Shown piece after piece: positions 18,697-28,399 of a stretch of 64,000 nucleotides of DNA. The notes below the pieces were generated by a model. The model was given only the letters and a program-made list of their open reading frames with translations, made no database searches and was not told where the DNA came from. Each line of letters opens with the position of its first letter. Position 1 is the first letter of the stretch. Location: the NCBI RefSeq assembly GCF_002967765.1, contig NZ_PUHY01000014.1, forward strand, positions 397,747 to 461,746. Direction: 5' to 3'. The translations under genes were made by a program, and so were the position numbers. This stretch comes from Blastopirellula marina. GTDB lineage: Bacteria > Planctomycetota > Planctomycetia > Pirellulales > Pirellulaceae.

Positions 18697-18731
18697 AAAG
18701 AAAAAACGCCGAAAATCGGGACTGACGGCGC
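18697..18731 (-). terminator. Terminator of the MoxR/DUF58 operon
   Basis: On the minus strand CGCCG (18726-18730) pairs with CGGCG (18707-18711) across a 14-base loop, followed by a run of six T and then CTTT. The stem is short, but the T run and position after the last gene of the operon fit. Confidence 0.5.
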
Positions 18732-18829
18732 GCTGATTTCCCGTAATAGGGCTTAATTGGCCACCTGAAGGCCATTTCTACCGTTGAATAAGAAAATCTC
18801 GTGAAACGTTTGCCTGAATTGGGCAGCGC

Positions 18830-19738
18830 TTAGATACGTCGATTTTGCAGGCTGCGCTGGTTGAGATACTCCCAGAAGATCGCCCCTGGATTGTCCTTGG
18901 TACAGGCCAGCAGATGGTCGCAGTTGTTGCGGGTGGCGATATCGACCAGTTCGGAATTGAACCGCCCAATCGCCTGCAGATACGACTTTCGGATATCGGC
19001 CGGTTGGGCAATTTGCTGAGCGTCGACTTCCAGCCCGATAAATCGGGTCATCCCATCGAGGTTGAAGTTGAGTTCGTGATCGTGGATGACTTGCACCAAG
19101 ACCACATCGTGCTTGTTAAAGCGAATTCGCTGGATAGCATATTCCAGCTTCGTCAAGTCACCAAAGAAGTCGCTGAAGATCATGACGATCTCGCGGCGCG
19201 CCATGCGTTGGCTGAATTCGGATAAGCAAGCATGTAGGTCGGTTTTGTCTTCGGCGGCTGTCTCGTCGAGGTGCTGCGACATGCGGATGATCTGCGGCAA
19301 GGCATTACTGGCCGGAATGTGACCGCGGATTTGCGTATCGAACGTCGTGAACGAAACCTTATCGCCCTGTCGAACAATGCTGTGCGCGAGGCTCACCGCC
19401 AATCGCGAACCAAATAGCATCTTCTGCGAACCATCGTCACCGTAGCGCATCGACTTGCTGATATCGAGCATCAGATGGCAGACGAAGTTGGTCTCCATCT
19501 CGTACTGCTTAATGAAGTACTTATCACGCGTGAAGAAAACGCGCCAGTCGATATGCTTGGGATCGTCACCAGGAACATATTCGCGATGCCCCGAGAACTC
19601 GACCGCGAAACCCGACGCCGGCGACTTGTGTGAACCAGCGAGGTTTCCGCTGACTAATCCGCGCGGTTCGAGCGAGCGGCCGGAAAGCTGCCGTAAGAAT
19701 TCGTAGTCGAGATATCGCGAAAGGACGCCGCTACTCAC
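18830..19738 (-). CDS. DUF58 (vWA-like) protein partner of MoxR ATPase
   Basis: 302 residues, GTG start with AAGGTGA upstream. It has the DUF58 signature FSGHREYVPGDDPKHIDWRV and a MIDAS-like DISKSM (D-x-S-x-S), so the metal-binding von Willebrand A fold is probably intact. There is no membrane helix, as in the soluble DUF58 type. Last gene of a seven-gene minus-strand operon, 31 bases after moxR. DUF58 proteins act with MoxR AAA+ ATPases, probably in maturation or assembly of protein complexes. Confidence 0.92.
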   Translation of the reverse strand: MSSGVLSRYLDYEFLRQLSGRSLEPRGLVSGNLAGSHKSPASGFAVEFSGHREYVPGDDPKHIDWRVFFTRDKYFIKQYEMETNFVCHLMLDISKSMRYGDDGSQKMLFGSRLAVSLAHSIVRQGDKVSFTTFDTQIRGHIPASNALPQIIRMSQHLDETAAEDKTDLHACLSEFSQRMARREIVMIFSDFFGDLTKLEYAIQRIRFNKHDVVLVQVIHDHELNFNLDGMTRFIGLEVDAQQIAQPADIRKSYLQAIGRFNSELVDIATRNNCDHLLACTKDNPGAIFWEYLNQRSLQNRRI

Positions 19739-19769
19739 GAGCTCACCTTACCTGTTCGTTTTACTTTGG

Positions 19770-20801
19770 TTATGCGGCGGGACAAGCGTACGTCTTTTCT
19801 GCTGAGACTTCTTCCAGCAGCATTTCAATCAGTTTATCGCTGGTATAGCCGTTGGCCTGAGCCGAGTAGTTGGCCGCCAAGCGATGACGCAACGCCGGTT
19901 TGACCATTGCTTGAACATCGCTGATGCTGGCGTGATAACGTCCGTACAAAATGGCCCGAGCTTTAGCACATGTTACTAAGGTCAGAAGGCCACGGGGACC
20001 GGCGCCCCAAGCGACCCATTGATTGACAAACTGCGGAGCTTCCGGGGTGCCAGGGCGGGTGGCGCGAATCAAGGCCCAAGCATAGCCAAGCACTTGGTCA
20101 CTAACGGGTACACGCTTCACCAGTTTCTGGAACTCGGCGATTTGCTCGCCGGTCATGCACGCCGAGATTGACTCTTGGGCTCCTGCGGTTACTCGGCGAG
20201 CAATCTCCCATTCCTCGGCTCCGGTCGGATAATCAACGCGAATGTGTAGGAGAAAACGATCGAGCTGTGCCTCGGGCATGGGATAGGTTCCCTCTTGCTC
20301 CAAAGGGTTTTGCGTCGCCAATACGAAGAAGGGATCAGGTAGCTTGCGAATTGTACCACCGGCACTGACTTGGCGTTCCTGCATTGCTTCCAGCATGGCA
20401 GCTTGCGTTTTCGGTGGCGTACGGTTGATTTCGTCTGCCAATATGAGGTTCGCGAAGATCGGACCTTCTAGAAATTCGTAACGACGCTTTTTCGTTTCGA
20501 GATCTTCTTGAATGATCTCGGTCCCGGTGATGTCACTGGGCATCAAGTCAGGCGTGAACTGAATTCGCTTGAAGCTTAAGTGCAGCGATTCGGCCAACGA
20601 GCTGACCAACAGCGTCTTCGCTAAGCCTGGAACACCTTCAAGCAAGGCATGTCCCTTGGCAAACATCGCCACAAGGACTTGCTCGATCACATCGGCTTGT
20701 CCGACGATCACTTTGGCCAACTCGTCTCGCAGTTTGCCATATGCGTTTTCACACTCTTGCACGGCGGCGACGTCGCTTTGAGAGATTGGATCATTTGCCA
20801 T
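19770..20801 (-). CDS. MoxR-family AAA+ ATPase
   Basis: 343 residues, the usual length. MoxR signatures: Walker A GVPGLAKTLL (with the family's A-K-T), FTPDLMPSDITGTEI, Walker B LILADEINR, AMQERQV, sensor motif LATQNPLEQEGTYPMPEAQ, and the C-terminal helical lid. Family members are chaperone-like ATPases working with vWA-domain proteins, here the DUF58 protein downstream and the BatA/vWA membrane proteins upstream in the same operon. Confidence 0.95.
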   Translation of the reverse strand: MANDPISQSDVAAVQECENAYGKLRDELAKVIVGQADVIEQVLVAMFAKGHALLEGVPGLAKTLLVSSLAESLHLSFKRIQFTPDLMPSDITGTEIIQEDLETKKRRYEFLEGPIFANLILADEINRTPPKTQAAMLEAMQERQVSAGGTIRKLPDPFFVLATQNPLEQEGTYPMPEAQLDRFLLHIRVDYPTGAEEWEIARRVTAGAQESISACMTGEQIAEFQKLVKRVPVSDQVLGYAWALIRATRPGTPEAPQFVNQWVAWGAGPRGLLTLVTCAKARAILYGRYHASISDVQAMVKPALRHRLAANYSAQANGYTSDKLIEMLLEEVSAEKTYACPAA

Positions 20802-20860
20802 AACTAAGGTGCCTCGACGTTCGGAAAGCTATCAGGTTGTCTTGGTTAATTTTGAATGGA

Positions 20861-23800
20861 TTAGTCGACGTTCTCGAAATAGCGACGCAGACGCTCTTCG
20901 TAGCCCGGTGGCGGTGAGCGTCGCACGCTTGCTCGAATCGATTGCTGGACGCCTGGGGGAAGCTTGGTGAACCAAGGTTCCTTCTCGAACGATCGTGCGC
21001 CTGGCGATGAACTGCCACTGCCAGTTCCCATGCCAGGAGCTTCTTCCGGAGTCGACTCGTCACCAGAAGAAGCTTGAGTCGAGCCGGTTGGCTGAGAGTT
21101 GGAAGCCTGATCGTTGGTGTTTTGTCCTTGCATCGCGTTACTGGCGACGGCATCGGTGGGCGAATTCGATTGCGTCGATGTTGGGTTGTCGAGCATCGCC
21201 GAAGCGGGTGCGGCCATGCCTAGTGGATCGATGGTGGCGACTTCCTGGCTGGATGAATCCCCATCGGCAATCAACTCGGGCATTTGCCCCCAAAGCGTGT
21301 CCATGACCTGGGAACCAGCGAGTGCTTGGGCAGTAACTTGTGGTGTGGGTGAGGTCATGGAGGTCCCCATGCCGGCCCTTTGCTGTGGTCCGTGGCTAGG
21401 CTGCTCGGCGGCTGCGGAACTTTGTGAACCGGAGGAGGCCTCCGAAGGGCTACCAGGTTCGGAATTACCTTCGGTTGGTTCTCCTGCTAGGTCGCCAGGT
21501 GCGGGAGAAGATGGCTTTTGCCCATCGCTTGACTGGCTTCCGTCTGGACCGCTCATCGGTGATTGGGGGGCAGGCAAACGGGACGCCGTGTGCAAGGCTT
21601 CGCGGACTGGTTGGTTAGCGATTTGCGATTGCTGGGCAGCGTTAGATGCCAATTGGGTCGCTTGTCGCTGGGAGTTGGCGAATTGCCGCATGGATTCGGC
21701 CAGTTGCGCCGCCACCGGATTGGGTGTTTCAGGAGCCTGTGAAGCGGCGTCGCCCTCCGATCCGTCGGTCGGCATCGGTTGAGCGCCTTCGCCTGGACTC
21801 ATCGGGGATGCTGAATTCTCTTCAGCTTCACCTGGGGCATCGTTCGCATCGACTGGCGATTCGGCGTTGGCCATGAACTGCTCGGATAGCTCCTGAATTC
21901 GTTCACTCGAGTCGCTGATGTTATCCAGCAAGTTCGCGATCTCTTCCGCCGCTTTCTTATCCGCCGCGATCGGTTGGCGACGTCCGGCGAGTTCCGCGCG
22001 CGCTTGTTGAACTTGATTCTGGCTGGGGGACGCCCCGGTAGAGTTGGTCGATGGTTGGCCAGGACTGTTTTTATTCGCGGAAGCATCGGACGTCATGGAA
22101 GCATCATCTTGGCCTTGGGGACTGCCCGAAGTTGGCTGACGAAGGCGGGCTGCGGCTTCCGGCGAAATCATGCCCGCTTCGTTGGCAAGAGCTTCTAGCC
22201 GAGGCTGGGCATTTGCCGGCGGCTCCTGGGTTGGAAGATCGTTTAACGCCTGATCGACGGAATCGATCTGTCCCAATTGCTGATCTGCGGTGTCGGCCAA
22301 CTGATTCGCTGCCTCTTTGGCAGCTTGCCGGAGGGCGTTGGCGGCTTGATTCAATTGCTGCTGGGCCTGACGCGATTCGGACTGAAGCTGTTGGGCCTGC
22401 TTGCCGGTCGCCTCAGGCGATTGCTGCGGACGCGACATTCCCTTGGCCGCTTGGCTCGATTTGGCGATCTGGTCTTGCGCTTGCTTCAATGCTTCGGCGG
22501 CTTGAGGGGCCGTGGTCTTGGTGCCTTCGGCGACACGATTGGCGACGGCTGCGATATCGCTTTGCGTGCCGGCAAGGGATTCCATATTCTCGGCCTCAGC
22601 TTGCTGGGGATCATTCGCGATCTTCGTGGCATCGCGTGTGATCTCCTGCTGGGCCGCGGCGGCACGGTCGAGTGCTTCAGCAGCACGGGCCAGTTCTCCG
22701 ATGGTGGTTGCCAGTTGCTGGCGGCGTGCGTCTGCCAAGGTTGAGGCAACGTTCTCTAATGCTTGACGCGTTGCATCGGTAGCGTCTTTCAAGGATTGAG
22801 CCGTCGATTGCTCGTTCGCACTGGTAGCGTCTTGAGCGGCAGCGACTGCTTGATTGGCTTCTGACTTCGCTTCGGCGATCATCGGCTTCACCGCTTCCGG
22901 AAGATTCTCGGTTTGGGCCGCGTTGTCTAGTTGCTGGCCCGCTTCGCGTTCGGCTTGCGCGATCGGCGCGGTTTGATCAGGGGATGATTCAAATTGCTGC
23001 TCCGCGGCGGTTTGTTTTTCAAGGGCCTCTTCAAGATTCTTTTTCGCTTCTTCGAGAGCGGCGATCTGTTTCGCTCGCTCGTCCGCGCTAGCGACGTTCG
23101 GAGGTACCGCTTGCTCAAGAAGCTGATCTTTGAGGGTATCGAGCTTGGCAAGCACTTCGTCCTGTTTGTCGACTGCGGCTTCCTGATCGGCTTCGAACAA
23201 TTCGTTTACGGCTTCGGCGGCCAGTTGGGTGGCTTCTTCCAGCGGCTTGGCAGACTCTGGCTGATTGACCATCGACTTAGCCAAATCTTCCAGCTTCTTT
23301 TGAATCGCTTCCTGCTTCTGCGAGAGCTCGTCGGCTTTATCTGGAGTGAGTTCCGACTCCTTGGTTTCGTTCTGAACGTCTAGCTGTTCGTTCCGCAGCT
23401 TTTCGATCTCGTTCATCGTTGACTCGAGGCTGTTGTCGACGAGCCCCTGGGCTTGCTGGAGGTCTTCTAGAATCTTATAGAGGGCGGCAACAAACGCGTC
23501 CTGGTGGACCGCTGCCCCGGAGTAACGTCCTTCTCGAATGCTGCGCAAAGCTCCATCAAGTTCGTCTCGAGCGCCTGTATCTTTCAAGATTTGCTGTCCG
23601 GCGATTGCGGAGGTTGCCAGAGAACCGCCCCAGCTACGCATGTCGGTCAACACTGCTTCCAACTGGCGGTACATGCCTTCGGCATCGCTCTGCCGTGAGA
23701 GGTTGGCGAGCGCGACACTGTCGCGCGATTCCATCGGCAAGCCAGGCAGTTCCCGGGTTTGCGTCGAGACTTGTTCCTGCACGGAAATCAGTTCACGTAC

Positions 23801-24244
23801 TTGAGCGTGCAATCGAGCTAATCGCATGCGGCGATAAAGTCGCTGGCGTTCGGCCATCAATGCCAGCAGCACGTTCCGAACCTCAGCGCGGGCACCTGTT
23901 ATGGCATCGATCCTGGCTTGACCTTCCGAATGCTGGGCCAGCATCAGCTTTTGGACGACTCCCTGCATTTCGTTGCGAATCAACTCGTCGAGATTGCCGC
24001 GCATTTGTAGGATATCGCTGTAGATCGGAACCTCGGTCAGCCCGTTTTGCCGTAACTGAGCGGCTTGAAGATCGAGAACTTGCGAGACAAGTTGTCGCGT
24101 CAAGGCTTGTGCTTGTTGCTGGGTATACTGCTTGCGGCGGAGTGAACCCGAATCGACATCCTGGCCGTAGGTCACGGAAACGTCGCCCTGAACCAGGATT
24201 GTGAGCAGTACGAGGAGTGAGGCCAAAAGTGAGCCGCGCATCAT
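20861..24244 (-). CDS. Giant Ala/Gln-rich coiled-coil exported protein
   Basis: 1127 residues. A signal peptide (about 1-27) is followed by a helical domain (30-250) and then some 600 residues of nearly uninterrupted predicted coiled coil very rich in Ala, Gln and Glu (about 250-700). After this come about 350 residues of Ser/Pro/Gly/Gln-rich disordered sequence. The last 40 residues (LPPGVQQSIRA, PPPGYEERLRRYFENVD) look conserved and may be the functional anchor. It overlaps the upstream gene by four bases (ATGA). It reads like a stretched version of the coiled-coil half of DUF4175-type proteins. Function unknown; a structural or scaffold role in the envelope is an inference. Confidence 0.88.
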   Translation of the reverse strand: MMRGSLLASLLVLLTILVQGDVSVTYGQDVDSGSLRRKQYTQQQAQALTRQLVSQVLDLQAAQLRQNGLTEVPIYSDILQMRGNLDELIRNEMQGVVQKLMLAQHSEGQARIDAITGARAEVRNVLLALMAERQRLYRRMRLARLHAQVRELISVQEQVSTQTRELPGLPMESRDSVALANLSRQSDAEGMYRQLEAVLTDMRSWGGSLATSAIAGQQILKDTGARDELDGALRSIREGRYSGAAVHQDAFVAALYKILEDLQQAQGLVDNSLESTMNEIEKLRNEQLDVQNETKESELTPDKADELSQKQEAIQKKLEDLAKSMVNQPESAKPLEEATQLAAEAVNELFEADQEAAVDKQDEVLAKLDTLKDQLLEQAVPPNVASADERAKQIAALEEAKKNLEEALEKQTAAEQQFESSPDQTAPIAQAEREAGQQLDNAAQTENLPEAVKPMIAEAKSEANQAVAAAQDATSANEQSTAQSLKDATDATRQALENVASTLADARRQQLATTIGELARAAEALDRAAAAQQEITRDATKIANDPQQAEAENMESLAGTQSDIAAVANRVAEGTKTTAPQAAEALKQAQDQIAKSSQAAKGMSRPQQSPEATGKQAQQLQSESRQAQQQLNQAANALRQAAKEAANQLADTADQQLGQIDSVDQALNDLPTQEPPANAQPRLEALANEAGMISPEAAARLRQPTSGSPQGQDDASMTSDASANKNSPGQPSTNSTGASPSQNQVQQARAELAGRRQPIAADKKAAEEIANLLDNISDSSERIQELSEQFMANAESPVDANDAPGEAEENSASPMSPGEGAQPMPTDGSEGDAASQAPETPNPVAAQLAESMRQFANSQRQATQLASNAAQQSQIANQPVREALHTASRLPAPQSPMSGPDGSQSSDGQKPSSPAPGDLAGEPTEGNSEPGSPSEASSGSQSSAAAEQPSHGPQQRAGMGTSMTSPTPQVTAQALAGSQVMDTLWGQMPELIADGDSSSQEVATIDPLGMAAPASAMLDNPTSTQSNSPTDAVASNAMQGQNTNDQASNSQPTGSTQASSGDESTPEEAPGMGTGSGSSSPGARSFEKEPWFTKLPPGVQQSIRASVRRSPPPGYEERLRRYFENVD

Positions 24245-25914
24245 TGGTTCTCTCCCAAGCCTAGTTGTTGCTCGATCAGCTCGTTGAGCATTTGTTCCGA
24301 TTGCTTATCTGCTTCGGCGATTGCGGCCAGCACGTTGCTTTCATCGCCGATCTCGAGGTTCAGCGGATCACTGGCCCCCAATATTTCCTGGGCGCTAGCG
24401 CGAAAGTCGGTGGCTTGCAGCACGATTTGTACTTGATCACCGACTTGTAACTGCCAAGGTGCCAAGTCGAGGGCATAGTCTCCTTCGACTAGGGTCTGCG
24501 GAGGGGACTTGGCGTCGTATTTTCGTAGGGGGACTTCAACGATCCGCGGGGCCGTTTCGCCGCGACGGATTTCCAAGCGGAAAGTTAGGTTGGCCAAGCC
24601 GAAATCATCGGCGGCTCGATAATGAATCATTGGGGCGGCCGTCGGAAGGACGATATGGTGAATCGTCCGAAGTGAAACCGAAGGCAGTCGATCGGGAACC
24701 ACACGAATCGTACCCCGAACCGGCGAGGCAGGGGAAAGCCCATGTTCGTCGATCGCGGTTAGTTCGTAAGCAATCGTTTCCTGCACGTTTGATAACGCAT
24801 CGAGTGTGGTGGGTAGCTTCCAGATATTCGATGTGTCGTTGGTCTCTTCAAGAAGTTCGGTCCACGCATTTGCACCGCGACGCAGGGTGAGCTCCGGTGG
24901 ATTGACGGGCCGATCAGAGATGACGTTGAGCGTGACATCACTGCCGGCGAGCACTGCCAGGTGCGTGGATGATGAAGAACTGGAGAGGTGGATGTTCTTG
25001 GCATAATCGGGCGGTGTTGCGGCAAGTTCGACCTTGAGCGTTGGCAAAGGGATGATCTCGATAGCCAACTCAGGTGATTCTGCATCTCCGGCAAAAATCT
25101 GGTAGTGAATCGGCTCGATCAAGCGTGGTACCGAGTAAAGAAACTCGCCAGGCTGGTTTAACTCCGGTTCCAGGATTGCTTCGGTGGAACCTCCCTGGGC
25201 ATCGGTAATCTGCAGACGGCAATGACGCGGTACGACACCTTCACAGGCAATGCGAAGTGCAAGGGGACTGCCGTAGCCAAGTGTTGCAGCCTGCGAAGGA
25301 TCATCAACCGAAATCGCCGTCCCATTCATTTCAATCGCCGCGATTATGGTTTGCGTCGGGTAGCTGACGTTGGCCATCGACAACCGCTGAAAGAAAACCG
25401 AAACGTAGCGTGGCGCGACGAAGCAGGCTCCCGCGAACAGCAGCAGTACCAACCCTGCACCCAGCATTCGATTGCGAACGTGGCTGGCATCGAAGCCTTC
25501 GAATACATCGATTTCTTCTTTAAGTTCAGAAACGTAATCAACGACCGCTTGTTGCAGTTCGTTCGAGCCGATTGCCTGTCCTTGGTCGAATTGAATAGCA
25601 GCGACCAGATCGCCGTCGATTCCGTGGCGATGCTCGACCGTGATGGCTGTTTCGATTAGTGAAGCACCCCAGCCACGTAGCGCGGTGAATGCTCGATTAA
25701 GTCCATAAGCCAATACCGGCAAACTAACGACCATCATCAGAAAGCGGTGGAGGGTACTGAGGTGCAGCCCGTAGTCGAGCACGAACCACGCCGCCAGAAT
25801 TCCGGAAATCCAAAAGAACGACCCGGTCAGCGCCGTCCCCAAGCGAAGACGATCGCGGGCATCACGTAACCGCTTTAGCTGCGACTTCAAGCTGCTGAGT
25901 TTAGCCGTGCTCAT
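24241..25914 (-). CDS. DUF4175-like membrane protein with Ig-like periplasmic part
   Basis: 557 residues. Two close N-terminal membrane helices (about 27-68) and a third near 150-170 precede a large extracytoplasmic part. That part has repeated beta-rich modules (VELAATPPDYAKN, YELTAIDEHGLSPASPVRG, IHYRAADDFGLANLTFRLEI), the pattern seen in DUF4175-type proteins of bacteria with MoxR/BatA operons. It overlaps both neighbours by four bases (ATGA), so translation is coupled. With the next gene it may represent a split DUF4175 protein. Confidence 0.8.
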   Translation of the reverse strand: MSTAKLSSLKSQLKRLRDARDRLRLGTALTGSFFWISGILAAWFVLDYGLHLSTLHRFLMMVVSLPVLAYGLNRAFTALRGWGASLIETAITVEHRHGIDGDLVAAIQFDQGQAIGSNELQQAVVDYVSELKEEIDVFEGFDASHVRNRMLGAGLVLLLFAGACFVAPRYVSVFFQRLSMANVSYPTQTIIAAIEMNGTAISVDDPSQAATLGYGSPLALRIACEGVVPRHCRLQITDAQGGSTEAILEPELNQPGEFLYSVPRLIEPIHYQIFAGDAESPELAIEIIPLPTLKVELAATPPDYAKNIHLSSSSSSTHLAVLAGSDVTLNVISDRPVNPPELTLRRGANAWTELLEETNDTSNIWKLPTTLDALSNVQETIAYELTAIDEHGLSPASPVRGTIRVVPDRLPSVSLRTIHHIVLPTAAPMIHYRAADDFGLANLTFRLEIRRGETAPRIVEVPLRKYDAKSPPQTLVEGDYALDLAPWQLQVGDQVQIVLQATDFRASAQEILGASDPLNLEIGDESNVLAAIAEADKQSEQMLNELIEQQLGLGENQ

Positions 25915-28388
25915 GCCAGGTTCGCTCGCTTTCTAACGATCCACTCCGTCAAAAGAAGTGCGACCACTACGATGAACCAAAGAGGCGTTCCCCAGATCGG
26001 AAAGCTACGCGAGATCTCCTCTGCGACCGGCTGAAGTTTCAAATCTTCGACCAACTTGCTGGCTTCGGACAGCTCGTACGAATTGCCGCCAGTCGAATTC
26101 GCCATCGCTTGTTGCAAGGCCAAATTACGCGCCGGATTACGCTGTTCGGCGGAGGCACCGACGACATCGAAACGAATCTCGCTCGGCGAACCCGTGATAG
26201 GGTCGGTAACCCGTGCGGTGTAACGGCCTGCTTCATAAACCGGCACACGAACTTCAAAACGTCCCGGGCGTGTTTCACTAAGCTTGACCTGCTGCGGTTG
26301 ACCAGCGGCAGCCTCGCCCAGGAAGACTTGGGCCTGCAATCCTTCCGTGGGAAGGTTATCCGCCGTCAGGGGATCAAAGTTTTCGTCGTATGCTTCCACC
26401 GTGAGGAGGGCCCGGTCGTCGACTTGGTATTCCATTTGATCCATCGAAAGGACGAAACGCTTTTGACTTCCCAGAGCATGGCTAAGGGCCAGTCGCGAGA
26501 TGATCTGGGACCAGAACTGGCGATAGTACTTTTCGCCGTAGATGCGCCGCATTCGCCACAGCTCATTGAAGCCGAGGTAGATGACCTCGCCGTTGCCGTA
26601 ACGACGCGTGGCGATGATCGGCTGAGGCGTCTTGCCATCGGCACATACATCGGTGGGATGTTGGGCCAAGACGTTGGCCTGTGAGTGAACGCCGAGTACT
26701 GGTTGGTACCAAGGAAGTTCTCCGAGGTTATCCCAGGGAGAAATCGGTTCGCCAGTCAGTCCATCCCCTAACTGCATGATGTCGGCCTGCTTGCCGAGCG
26801 GTGTAATTTGTAGTGGGAAAGGGCGGGCCGAGCGAAGCGAGAGGGATCGATCGAGCTTGACCGGCAACATATCGGCGATTTCGGTATCGATAAGCTGAGA
26901 TGGACCATTGTTTGGCCCAGAAACGACCACTAGTCCGCCACCAAATTGACCGACGAACTGCTTGAGCATACGGCAGAAACGCTCGTTCAATGCTTCCGAG
27001 GGGACGTCTCCCAGGAAGATCACGTCGTTGGCGAAGAACTCGCTTCGCTGAGGTGTGAGCGTTGGCAGAAACATCTCGTTCGCTTGCCGCACCTTGGGAT
27101 CGGCCGAGCGGAGAAACGTGCGAAAACCTTCCATACCAACTAAACGATCGCGATGGAACACTTCCTTGACGAAGCGCCATTCCCACGTCGGTTCGTTCTC
27201 GATGTAAGTGAGGCGGATGTAATCGTCGACGATGTTGACGGGACGCGAGGACTCGTTGTTTTGTTCGCTGACTTCGCCTGGTAGCACATCCACTGAGGCG
27301 GAGATTAAGAACCGGCCTGATTGCTGGGGAATGAAGGAGAATTCAAGATATTGAATCGATGAATCGAAGGTGACAAGTTGCGATCCGACGACAATCTCTT
27401 GCAGTCCAGAATCTTCCCCAATGCTGTCCCCCTGAAGCGGACGCGCCGTAACGTTGACCTGAGCCGATTCCCCTTGCACGCCAGATTGGTTAAGCCGCAC
27501 GGTGATCGTGGAACGTTCCGCCTTCTTCATTTTCAAGGGAGGCTGAACTTCAATTTGGATGTCACGTGTCGAGATAGCGCCAATTCCGATGGTGTAAATC
27601 GGTACTCCCAATCGCTGCAGGGGTGTCGGTTCGTTGGGACCACTCGAGCCTAGTGGTGCGATGCCTGAGTTGTGCGCGAAATCGCTGAATACCACCAATC
27701 CGCCCAGGCGACGAGTCGATTGATTGCCCAAATCGTTTACCAATTCGCCGAGGGCAGTCACCTTGCCATGGGTGGTTAGTTCTGGAGCAATTTCGCCAGG
27801 CGTGAGCGGGCCTTCCTGGGTTCCGCTGGTAATGCGCCGGGCAACGCTGGTCGAGTCACCGTCGAAAAGGAAGTACTCGAGCTGGATATCATGCTGCGAC
27901 TCTAATTCGTCGATCAGGTTGTGATTTGCTTTTCCGAGGTACTCTTGCACCCATCGCTGTCGAGTTAATTCGGGGATGGAAGCCTGACTGTTAAGGCTTT
28001 CGTTGTCGACGGCTTCGGTCAGTGCGGCAAGTTCGTCCGGGGTTAGGTTATCGCGGATGTTCATGCTTTCCGTGCCATCGAACACCATATAGAGCACCGG
28101 TTTTAGGGTGCGAACCGCCGTCAGCCGGATGGTCGGGTCTGCCAGGGTAACAATCAGCAGAACTAAGATAATCGCTCGGACAGAAGCCAATGCAGCGGTT
28201 GGCAACGTGGTGATGCCGGTTTGAATTCGAGTGTAGTACCAGACCGTAAACCCAATCGCGGCCAGGCAACCAACGATCAGCCACGTGGGATCTGATGTGG
28301 CCCAAGGCGCGGCAAAGGACATGCTGACGCCGTCGACCATCTCGACGTCGCTTATCCCGAATAACCAACCTAAAACCTTGGAGAACAT
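25911..28388 (-). CDS. Large membrane protein, vWA/glutamine-amidotransferase-like
   Basis: 825 residues. Two membrane helices lie at about 30-52 and 65-85, followed by a degenerate MIDAS-like VFDGTESMNI (D-x-T-x-S). A long periplasmic part contains Ig-like modules and then a class I amidotransferase-like fold (NDVIFLGDVPSEALN, FVGQFGGGLVVVSG, RYGNGEVIYLGFNELWRMR), and a last membrane helix lies at about 800-820. This is the architecture of the large BatA-cluster membrane protein family; the amidotransferase domain usually lacks catalytic residues, and none is evident here. It starts 12 bases after the BatA-like gene. Confidence 0.85.
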   Translation of the reverse strand: MFSKVLGWLFGISDVEMVDGVSMSFAAPWATSDPTWLIVGCLAAIGFTVWYYTRIQTGITTLPTAALASVRAIILVLLIVTLADPTIRLTAVRTLKPVLYMVFDGTESMNIRDNLTPDELAALTEAVDNESLNSQASIPELTRQRWVQEYLGKANHNLIDELESQHDIQLEYFLFDGDSTSVARRITSGTQEGPLTPGEIAPELTTHGKVTALGELVNDLGNQSTRRLGGLVVFSDFAHNSGIAPLGSSGPNEPTPLQRLGVPIYTIGIGAISTRDIQIEVQPPLKMKKAERSTITVRLNQSGVQGESAQVNVTARPLQGDSIGEDSGLQEIVVGSQLVTFDSSIQYLEFSFIPQQSGRFLISASVDVLPGEVSEQNNESSRPVNIVDDYIRLTYIENEPTWEWRFVKEVFHRDRLVGMEGFRTFLRSADPKVRQANEMFLPTLTPQRSEFFANDVIFLGDVPSEALNERFCRMLKQFVGQFGGGLVVVSGPNNGPSQLIDTEIADMLPVKLDRSLSLRSARPFPLQITPLGKQADIMQLGDGLTGEPISPWDNLGELPWYQPVLGVHSQANVLAQHPTDVCADGKTPQPIIATRRYGNGEVIYLGFNELWRMRRIYGEKYYRQFWSQIISRLALSHALGSQKRFVLSMDQMEYQVDDRALLTVEAYDENFDPLTADNLPTEGLQAQVFLGEAAAGQPQQVKLSETRPGRFEVRVPVYEAGRYTARVTDPITGSPSEIRFDVVGASAEQRNPARNLALQQAMANSTGGNSYELSEASKLVEDLKLQPVAEEISRSFPIWGTPLWFIVVVALLLTEWIVRKRANLA

Positions 28389-28399
28389 GAATTCTTTCG

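Larger units (their letters stand above)
18509..18829. other. 321-base gap with a terminator and a possible promoter
   Basis: No gene is visible. It holds a hairpin plus T run that closes the DUF58 operon (near 18700-18730) and a promoter-like pair for the HTH gene (18648-18677). A short GGCC...GGCC dyad near 18761-18775 is also present. Confidence 0.5.

Noticed and set aside
23419..24204. 261-codon open frame antisense to the coiled-coil gene
   Set aside because: Arises from the biased composition of the Ala/Gln-rich gene; no family or start signal.
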